DNA from: an uncultured Eubacteriales bacterium
Lineage (GTDB): Bacteria; Bacillota; Clostridia; Oscillospirales; CAG-272
Assembly (NCBI GenBank): GCA_900549725.1
Contig: URPL01000041.1
Span: 1 to 11,004 of the forward strand
Length of the DNA: 11,004 bases
Direction of reading: 5' to 3'
Shown here: piece by piece, positions 5,983-11,004 of the stretch
Layout: each line of letters begins with the position of its first letter
Position numbering within the stretch: the first letter of the stretch is position 1
The notes under the pieces: generated by a model
What the model saw: only the letters and a program-made list of their open reading frames with translations
Told to the model about the DNA's origin: nothing
Databases searched by the model: none
Made by a program: the position numbers and the translations under genes

Positions 5983-7137
5983 ATGAAGAAAAAAGAAATC
6001 GGAATCGGACTTTGCGGTTATGGCGCAATGGGGCGCACGCATGCCTATGCGCTTGCGGCACTGCCGTATTATTATGATGTGCTTCCGTTCTCCGCGCGCA
6101 TTGTCGCCGTGCATACCGCCCATGCGGCGTCTGTGCAGGCTGCCGCGCAGGCGCTTTCCTGCCGTGCCGCCGCGACCCTCGAAGAGCTGCTTTGCGACCC
6201 CGCGGTGGATGTTGTTGATATCTGCACGCCCAACCACACGCATTTTTCCGTTGCCAAAGAGGCTCTTGCGGCAAAAAAGGCAATTTATATGGAAAAGCCT
6301 CTGTGTGTGGGCGCGGCGCAGGCACGGGAGCTCGCCGCCCTTGCAAAACAAAGCAATGTTTGCACACAGGTGGTTTTTAATAATCGGTATCTCAGCGCCG
6401 TTTTGCGCGCAAAGGAGCTGATTGACGGGGACAGGCTCGGGCGGCTGCTTTCTTTTCATTTTGCATATCGCCATCAAAGCGCCGTCGACCCGCGCCGCAC
6501 CCCCACCTGGAAGCAGGATGCGGCATGCGGCGGCGGCGTGCTGCGCGATCTCGGCCCGCATATTCTGGACCTTTGCGTGTATTTATGCGGCCCCGTCGCG
6601 CGTGCGGCGAACGGCGGCTTTGACCTATGCGGCCGCGGGCAGATCGGCTGCCCGACACATCCTGATGCGCAGGGGTGCCCTTGGCAAACAAATGCCGACG
6701 AAGCGTTTTACGGCATTCTGCGCCTTGCAAACGGGGCGAGCGGCACCATAGAGGTATCAAAGCTTGCTACGGGAGAAGACGATGGGCTCACCTTTGCGAT
6801 TTACGGCACAAAGGGCGCCGTGCGGTTTGATCTGATGCAGCTTGATTATCTGGAATTTTTTGACGCGCAGGCGCTCAAAACGCCGCAAAGCGCCGCTGCT
6901 GCGGGCTTTGTTCGCATTCCGTGCGTGAGCCGCTATCCCGCGCCTGCCGCGGCGTTTCCCGGCGGGGCTGCGCCCGGCGGATGGCTGCGCGGCCATGTCG
7001 GGGCAATGCATGCGTTTTTGACGGCATATGCCGCAGGGGAGGAAAGCGGGGCGCCGTTTTCGCACGGGGCATATATAGAGGAGCTGATCGAGGCGCTGTA
7101 TCAAAGCGGCGGCGGTGTAAACGCGGCGAAATCTTGA
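5983..7137 (+). CDS. Gfo/Idh/MocA-family NAD(P)-dependent oxidoreductase
   Basis: The protein has 384 residues from the ATG at 5983, chosen because AAAGGAG (5971-5977) lies 5 bases before it and the Rossmann strand follows at once. The N-terminal NAD(P)-binding fold has GIGLCGYGAMGR (7-18) and CTPNHTH (81-87). The family hallmark EKP has Lys105, and the C-terminal domain has GGGVLRDLGPHILD (183-196) with catalytic candidates Asp189 and His193. Such enzymes oxidise or reduce sugars, inositols and related polyols in the cytosol; the substrate here is unknown. The ribosome binding site overlaps the mnmE stop codon, so the two genes are probably co-transcribed and perhaps translationally coupled, although no functional link to tRNA modification is evident. 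Cysteine content is rather high (for example 11, 60, 71, 81). Confidence 0.9.
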   Translation: MKKKEIGIGLCGYGAMGRTHAYALAALPYYYDVLPFSARIVAVHTAHAASVQAAAQALSCRAAATLEELLCDPAVDVVDICTPNHTHFSVAKEALAAKKAIYMEKPLCVGAAQARELAALAKQSNVCTQVVFNNRYLSAVLRAKELIDGDRLGRLLSFHFAYRHQSAVDPRRTPTWKQDAACGGGVLRDLGPHILDLCVYLCGPVARAANGGFDLCGRGQIGCPTHPDAQGCPWQTNADEAFYGILRLANGASGTIEVSKLATGEDDGLTFAIYGTKGAVRFDLMQLDYLEFFDAQALKTPQSAAAAGFVRIPCVSRYPAPAAAFPGGAAPGGWLRGHVGAMHAFLTAYAAGEESGAPFSHGAYIEELIEALYQSGGGVNAAKS

Positions 7138-7169
7138 CGAAAGCTTTACAAAATCTTACAAAACAAGGC

Positions 7170-7197
7170 TTGTATCCTGCGGAAAATATGCCATACT
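7170..7197 (+). promoter_or_regulatory. Probable promoter of the ABC exporter genes
   Basis: TTGTAT (7170-7175) and CATACT (7192-7197) are spaced by 16 bases, with TGC before the -10 as an extended element. The start of transcription would be near 7204, about 30 bases before the ABC ATPase ATG. A tandem TTACAAAA repeat (7146-7153 and 7156-7163) lies just upstream. No terminator is visible between the oxidoreductase and this point, so read-through is also possible. Confidence 0.55.
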
Positions 7198-7234
7198 GAA
7201 ACGGGAAGAAAATCAAAACAAAGGAGAATCAATC

Positions 7235-7951
7235 ATGCTTCAAATTGAGGGGCTGACAAAAAAATACGGAGAAAAAACCGCCGTGGATGCGCTTTCGCTG
7301 CACATCGCGCCCGGCGAGGTTTACGGTTTCATCGGACACAACGGCGCCGGAAAAACCACAACACTGAAATGCGTCGTCGGGATTCTGCGCCCCGATGCGG
7401 GAAAAATCACCATCGACGGCATCTCTCTTGCGGAGGATCCGCTGGAATGCAAGCGGCGAATCGCCTATATCCCGGACAACCCGGATCTGTATGAATATAT
7501 GAGCGGCATGCGCTATCTCAATTTTGTTGCGGATGTGTTCTGCGTGGACGCAAAAACGCGCGCCGAGCGGATCGAAAAATATGCCGCGGTTTTCGGCATG
7601 GAGAAAAATCTGTCCGAGGCGATCGCCGCCTATTCGCACGGCATGAAGCAAAAGCTCTCCGTAATTGCCGCATGGATGCATGCGCCGCGGCTGATCATCA
7701 TGGACGAACCCTTTGTCGGGCTTGATCCGAAGGCTGCGCACGAGCTTAAGCAGATGATGCGCGCCCATTGCGATGCGGGCGGGGCTATCTTCTTCTCCAC
7801 TCATGTGCTGGAGGTTGCGGAAAAGCTGTGCGATAAAGTTGCGATTATCAAAGAGGGCAAGCTGATTCGCAGCGGCACCATGGAGCAGGTCAAGGGAGAC
7901 GACTCTTTGGAGGAGGTTTTCCTGGAGCTGGAGGGCGATGAAAAATGCTGA
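7235..7951 (+). CDS. ABC transporter ATP-binding protein (exporter, EcsA-like)
   Basis: The protein has 238 residues and is a single nucleotide-binding domain. Walker A is GHNGAGKT (34-41), Walker B is LIIMDEP (153-159), the D-loop is GLDP (162-165) and the switch histidine is His190. The signature motif is YSHGMKQK (133-140) rather than LSGGQ. The Q-loop region reads IAYIPDNPDLYE, with aspartate where glutamine is usual. Both variants are familiar in the EcsA group of export ATPases, which drives ABC-2-like membrane partners, so I infer an exporter. AAGGAG (7221-7226) lies 8 bases before the ATG. The stop codon is inside the next gene, giving tight coupling with the membrane subunit. Substrate unknown. 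Confidence 0.92.
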   Translation: MLQIEGLTKKYGEKTAVDALSLHIAPGEVYGFIGHNGAGKTTTLKCVVGILRPDAGKITIDGISLAEDPLECKRRIAYIPDNPDLYEYMSGMRYLNFVADVFCVDAKTRAERIEKYAAVFGMEKNLSEAIAAYSHGMKQKLSVIAAWMHAPRLIIMDEPFVGLDPKAAHELKQMMRAHCDAGGAIFFSTHVLEVAEKLCDKVAIIKEGKLIRSGTMEQVKGDDSLEEVFLELEGDEKC

Positions 7952-9552
7952 AAGTCCTTTTGAAAAAACAGATGACCGAGGTTTTCCGTGCCTATTATTA
8001 TAATCCCAAAACGGGAAAGGCGCGTTCCCGCGGGGGGACGATTGCAAGGCTTGTCGCCTTTGCGGCGCTCATGATTGTGGTTCTGGGCGGCATGTTCGGC
8101 TTTTTGGCGGCGCTGCTGTGTGCACCGCTTTATACCGCCGGATACGGCTGGCTCTATTTTACATTGTTTTCGCTGTTTGCCGTCTTTTTGGGGGCGTTTG
8201 GCAGTGTTTTCAATACCTATTCGGGGCTGTATCTCTCAAAGGATAACGATCTTTTGCTCGCCATGCCGATCCCGATTTGGAAAATCATTGCGGCGCGGCT
8301 GCTCGGGGTCTATCTGCTCGGCGCAATGTATGCGGCAATCATCTATTTGCCTGCGATGATCGTTTATTGGGTGATTGTTCCGTTTTCCGTCGGTGTCCTG
8401 CTCGGGCCGTTGGTGCAGTTTCTGCTCCTGACGCTGTTTGTGCTGTGCCTTTCCTGTCTGCTCGGCTATGTGGTTGCGAAAATATCGCAGAAGCTGAAAA
8501 ACAAAAGCGCGATCACGGTGATCGTTTCCCTGGTGTTTTTCGGCGCCTACTATTTCTTTTATGCCAAGGCGCAGAGCATGATCACGGCGCTGCTTGCAAA
8601 TATCACGCGATACGGGGATGCGATCCGTCGAAGCGTTGTTTTGTATGCCGTCGGGAAAGCGGGCGAGGGGGACGCGCTGTATCTTCTGTGCAGCCTCGGT
8701 GCCGTGGCGGTGTTGTTTGCGCTGACCTGGGCGCTTCTTTCCAAAACATTTCTCGGCATTGCAACGGCGGGCGGCGGCGCAGCCTCCGCAAAACGCAGAG
8801 CGGAGCGCGCCGCGGGGCAAAAGAGCATCGGCGCGGCACTGTTCGGCAAGGAGCTGCAGCGGCTCGGAAAAACCCCTGCCTATATGCTCAACTGCGCGAT
8901 GGGAACGCTGTTTTTACTCATTGTCGGCGTGTTTTTGCTGGTGCGCGGCTCGACGCTTTTAAACAATATTGAAGATTTGCTTGTGTTTTTCCCGGGGATT
9001 GCCCCGGCGGCGCTTGCCGTTGCTTTGTGCTTTGCCGCCTCTGTCAACGATATCACAACGCCCTCGGTTTCCCTGGAGGGGAAAAGCCTGTGGATCCTGC
9101 GCTCCCTGCCGGTCACAACGCGGCAGATCCTGCGCGCCAAGCTTTCGCTGCATCTGCTTTTGACGCTGCCCGGCGTGCTGTTTGCCGGTGTCTGCGGGGC
9201 GGTCGTGCTCGGCGGCGCGCATATTACCGTGGCGCAGGGAGCTCTCGTCGTGCTGCTGCCGCTGCTTTTTTCGGTGCTGTGCGCGCTGTTCGGGCTGGTG
9301 CTCGGCATTCGCTATGCCAATGTGCAATGGACAAACGAAATTGTGCCGATCAAGCAAAGCGGCTCCGTGTTCGTCGCGCTGTTTGGGGGCATGCTGTTTG
9401 TGATGCTGCTCGGGGGCGGATATTTTCTGCTGGCGCCGCTCCTCGGTGTGACGGGGTATCTTTCGGTCTGCTGCGCTTTGGTCGCGGTGTTGTGCGCCCT
9501 GTGTGCGCTTTGGCTGCGTCGCCGCGGTGAGGCGCTGTTTGAACAGATCTGA
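7945..9552 (+). CDS. ABC exporter membrane subunit
   Basis: The protein has 535 residues and is strongly hydrophobic, with about 10-12 predicted membrane spans (roughly 36-60, 66-90, 118-145, 150-177, 188-206, 245-264, 314-334, 346-366, 402-425, 432-455, 472-499 and 503-524). It resembles the Firmicutes family often labelled putative ABC exporter (ABC_tran_2), whose members begin with LLKKQ and a YYYNPKTGKARSRGG-like basic stretch. A positively charged cytoplasmic loop lies at about 281-312. Two similar segments, KDNDLLLAMPIPIWKIIAAR (99-118) and EGKSLWILRSLPVTTRQILR (378-397), suggest an internally duplicated two-half protein. The ATG at 7945 overlaps the ATPase gene by 7 bases, with GAGGG (7931-7935) as ribosome binding site. 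The exported substrate cannot be inferred. Confidence 0.87.
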   Translation: MLKVLLKKQMTEVFRAYYYNPKTGKARSRGGTIARLVAFAALMIVVLGGMFGFLAALLCAPLYTAGYGWLYFTLFSLFAVFLGAFGSVFNTYSGLYLSKDNDLLLAMPIPIWKIIAARLLGVYLLGAMYAAIIYLPAMIVYWVIVPFSVGVLLGPLVQFLLLTLFVLCLSCLLGYVVAKISQKLKNKSAITVIVSLVFFGAYYFFYAKAQSMITALLANITRYGDAIRRSVVLYAVGKAGEGDALYLLCSLGAVAVLFALTWALLSKTFLGIATAGGGAASAKRRAERAAGQKSIGAALFGKELQRLGKTPAYMLNCAMGTLFLLIVGVFLLVRGSTLLNNIEDLLVFFPGIAPAALAVALCFAASVNDITTPSVSLEGKSLWILRSLPVTTRQILRAKLSLHLLLTLPGVLFAGVCGAVVLGGAHITVAQGALVVLLPLLFSVLCALFGLVLGIRYANVQWTNEIVPIKQSGSVFVALFGGMLFVMLLGGGYFLLAPLLGVTGYLSVCCALVAVLCALCALWLRRRGEALFEQI

Positions 9553-9567
9553 ACAACGAATAAAAAG

Positions 9568-9597
9568 GCGGGTGCCTGTTACAAAGCAGGCACCCGC
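9568..9597. terminator. Bidirectional terminator between convergent genes
   Basis: GCGGGTGCCTG (9568-9578) pairs perfectly over 11 bp with CAGGCACCCGC (9587-9597) around an 8-base loop. On the minus strand the stem is followed by CTTTTTATTC, a good T-tract for the GH27 gene. On the plus strand it is followed by GTTATTAGTTTTT, a weaker tail for the ABC exporter operon. It lies 15 bases from each stop codon. Confidence 0.85.
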
Positions 9598-9613
9598 GTT
9601 ATTAGTTTTTGGA

Positions 9614-10786
9614 TCAGTCGCAAAGAGAAACGATATAGACCTTGCAGGTATGCGGCGCGCAGGTAACGGTGAATTTCCCGTCCGCAAAGGGCATGGTCTC
9701 GCCCGTGAATGCGTCCCTTGCGACAAAGTGCTTCGGGCAGTCCGGCGCAAGCCCCATGCGCTCGGCATCTGCGGTCTTTGTCACGCTCTCTTCGGAAAGA
9801 TTGAACAGGCCGAGCGCGATCGTTCCGTCGTCCAGCGTCCGCGCAAGGAACGGGGTATCCAGCGGATAGTCTTTGTAATATGGCTGGTCGGCGGTGCGCT
9901 CGGTGTTTTTTTCGAGCGCTTCCAGAAAATACGGCTGCCGATAGGCGCTGTCCTGATCAATGCGGATCAGTGTGTCGTTGGAGAGCAGGTCGATCGCGCT
10001 TTGATCCATCTTGCGCGGGTCGGCGCCGATCATCAACGGAGAGCCGAAAAGGCACCAGAATGCAAAATGCAGGGCATATTCCTCGTTTGTGCAGCCACCC
10101 AGAGCCACATTGCCCTCGCCGTTCATGCCGACTATGAGCATGTCAAGGTCGTTGAAGCAGCCCTTGCCGTTGTATTCCATGCGGACAAGCTCCTGCTGAA
10201 TCAGGTTGCGCACGGAAGTGAAGGAATCGGTGATATCGAGCGTGGAGCGCCACATGTCGGCACCGGTCTCCTTAATCCATTGGTAAGAATCATCTGCGCC
10301 CCAGGAGCAGGCGGAGAAGAGAATGTCTCTGCCGCAGCCTGCAAGGGCAAGCCCCATGCGCTTGTAAAGAACATCGCCGGGCAGGTTCATATCCTCGTGG
10401 AAGCAATAGTCGTATTTCAGAAAATCAACATCCCAGGAGGCAAAGGTCATAGCGTCGGTATATTCGTGATAAGCGCTGCCGAGAAATTTTCCGCAGGTCA
10501 GAGGCGAGACATCGGAATACATCCCGAATTTCAGCCCTTTTGCATGCAGATAGTCCGCAATGTATTTCATGCCGTGCGGGAACTTTTCGGGGTCCGGCAC
10601 AAGGCGCCCCTGCGCATCGCGCTGCGGCAGGCTCCAGCAGTCGTCGATTACAATATAGGTATAGCCCTTTGCGGCAAGCCCGGACTTGATCAGGCAGTCG
10701 GCTGCGCCGAGCACCACCTCTTCGCTGATGCTTCTGCCGAATGTGTTCCATGTGTTCCAGCCCATCGGCGGTCGTTTTGCGATCAT
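9614..10786 (-). CDS. Glycoside hydrolase family 27 (alpha-galactosidase / alpha-N-acetylgalactosaminidase)
   Basis: The protein has 390 residues, with a (beta/alpha)8 domain followed by a beta-sandwich from about 300. Family GH27 marks are PPMGWNTWNTF (6-16), VIDDCW (46-51), FGMYSD (87-92), DFLKYDYC with nucleophile Asp126, and MWRSTLDITDSF with acid/base Asp184. There is no signal peptide, so it should act in the cytosol on imported alpha-galactosides or alpha-GalNAc glycosides by a retaining mechanism. In the specificity loop the sequence is ACSWGA. Aligned to the human enzymes, Ser161 and Ala164 sit where alpha-galactosidase A has Glu203 and Leu206, and where alpha-N-acetylgalactosaminidase has Ser188 and Ala191, hinting at GalNAc acceptance. 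GGAGGA (minus strand, 10799 to 10794) precedes the ATG. It has no transporter or sugar regulator beside it. Confidence 0.92.
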   Translation of the reverse strand: MIAKRPPMGWNTWNTFGRSISEEVVLGAADCLIKSGLAAKGYTYIVIDDCWSLPQRDAQGRLVPDPEKFPHGMKYIADYLHAKGLKFGMYSDVSPLTCGKFLGSAYHEYTDAMTFASWDVDFLKYDYCFHEDMNLPGDVLYKRMGLALAGCGRDILFSACSWGADDSYQWIKETGADMWRSTLDITDSFTSVRNLIQQELVRMEYNGKGCFNDLDMLIVGMNGEGNVALGGCTNEEYALHFAFWCLFGSPLMIGADPRKMDQSAIDLLSNDTLIRIDQDSAYRQPYFLEALEKNTERTADQPYYKDYPLDTPFLARTLDDGTIALGLFNLSEESVTKTADAERMGLAPDCPKHFVARDAFTGETMPFADGKFTVTCAPHTCKVYIVSLCD

Positions 10787-10827
10787 AAATGATTCCTCCG
10801 TATCGGTTGATTGAATTTACTACACAT

Positions 10828-10855
10828 ATTATATAGTAGATTTCAAAAAAAGCAA
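10828..10855 (-). promoter_or_regulatory. Promoter of the GH27 gene
   Basis: On the minus strand TATAAT (10833 to 10828) is a perfect -10, with a weak -35 TTGCTT (10855 to 10850) 16 bases upstream. Short inverted arms TACTA/TAGTA flank the -10 and could be a regulator site, which would fit a sugar-induced gene, but the arms are too short to be sure. The weak -35 suggests regulated expression. Confidence 0.6.
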
Positions 10856-10879
10856 GGCAAAATGCAAAAATGAAGAAAA

Positions 10880-10907
10880 AAGCTGTTCTGCCGTGCAAAA
10901 ACAGCTT
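10880..10907 (-). terminator. Inverted repeat: likely minus-strand terminator, overlapping a -35
   Basis: AAGCTGTT (10880-10887) and AACAGCTT (10900-10907) form a perfect 8-bp stem with a 12-base loop. Read leftward, the stem runs into TTTTTTCTTCATTTTT, a convincing T-tract, so it could stop leftward transcription before the GH27 promoter. Its right arm shares two bases with the TTGACA of the rightward promoter, so an operator role is also possible. Confidence 0.5.
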
Positions 10908-10935
10908 GACAAAGGAAAAGGAAGAGCGCTATAAT
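10906..10935 (+). promoter_or_regulatory. Consensus sigma-A promoter reading out of the window
   Basis: The sequence has a perfect TTGACA (10906-10911), an 18-base spacer and a perfect TATAAT (10930-10935). It points right, toward a gene outside the window. No start codon with a good ribosome binding site is visible before 11004, so the transcript has an untranslated leader of at least about 60 bases, or encodes an RNA. Confidence 0.85.
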
Positions 10936-10970
10936 AGGCACACTGCAAAGCGGGGCTTTGCGGTGTGCCT
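10936..10970 (+). repeat. Long hairpin at the predicted transcript start
   Basis: AGGCACAC (10936-10943) pairs with GTGTGCCT (10963-10970). After one T-G wobble, GCAAAG (10945-10950) pairs with CTTTGC (10956-10961) around a CGGGG loop, making a 15-pair stem. It begins right after the -10, so transcription would start within its left arm. No T-tract follows, so it is not a terminator. An operator palindrome or a 5' structural element are the options. Confidence 0.7.
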
Positions 10971-11004
10971 GTTGCATTTGAAGGCGGCAAAGGAAAGAAG
11001 CGGG

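Noticed and set aside
5983..7137. GH109-type alpha-N-acetylgalactosaminidase, since that family uses the Gfo/Idh fold and the window also has a GalNAc-like GH27
   Set aside because: There is no Tat signal, and the EKP and GGGVLRDLGPH motifs fit ordinary Gfo/Idh dehydrogenases. The two genes are 2.5 kb apart on opposite strands, so a joint pathway is not supported.
9503..10792. Open frame of 429 codons on the plus strand
   Set aside because: It is fully antisense to the GH27 gene, which has catalytic motifs, a ribosome binding site and a promoter. The plus-strand frame shows no family motif, runs through the bidirectional terminator and starts inside the ABC membrane gene. High GC at third positions explains the long antisense frame.
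10936..10970. Rho-independent terminator at the right edge
   Set aside because: The hairpin is strong but is followed by GTTGCATTTG on the plus strand and by the -10 box in the other direction; neither strand has a T-tract next to the stem.

Overview
The window looks like chromosomal DNA of a fairly GC-rich Firmicute, probably a gut-type Clostridia. The evidence is strong AGGAGG-type ribosome binding sites, TTGACA/TATAAT promoters, a four-cysteine ribosomal protein L33, the gene order rpmG-secE-nusG-rplK-rplA, and an EcsA-like ABC ATPase next to a Firmicutes-type ABC exporter membrane protein. I cannot place it at genus level. It carries no IS element, phage gene, CRISPR array, tRNA or rRNA gene that I can see.

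Layout. (1) 60-1971: two divergent alpha/beta-hydrolase genes 46 bases apart. One is membrane-anchored or secreted and on the minus strand. The other is a cytosolic lysophospholipase/monoacylglycerol-lipase type on the plus strand. (2) 1972-4515: a translation/transcription operon with a very good extended -10 promoter (2085-2114) and a structured leader of about 150 nt. It encodes rpmG, secE, nusG, rplK and rplA, carries an L1-type autoregulatory RNA element between nusG and rplK, and ends at a strong terminator straight after rplA. The usual continuation rplJ-rplL-rpoB-rpoC is absent. (3) 4545-7137: mnmE (tRNA wobble-uridine modification GTPase) followed 10 bases later by a Gfo/Idh/MocA-family NAD(P)-dependent oxidoreductase. 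mnmE is not beside its usual partner mnmG. (4) 7170-9552: an ABC exporter, with ATPase and membrane protein translationally coupled by a 7-base overlap and probably read from its own promoter. (5) 9568-10786: a shared bidirectional terminator, then a leftward family GH27 glycosidase gene with its own promoter. (6) 10880-11004: an inverted repeat, a perfect-consensus rightward promoter and a 15-bp hairpin at the predicted transcript start, serving a gene outside the window.

Most of the window is housekeeping or ordinary accessory metabolism, and I found no convincing new multi-gene system. The points most worth checking are the specificity-loop residues of the GH27 enzyme (Ser/Ala, as in alpha-N-acetylgalactosaminidase rather than alpha-galactosidase), the L1-binding leader, the shortened ribosomal operon, and the promoter-hairpin unit at the right edge.
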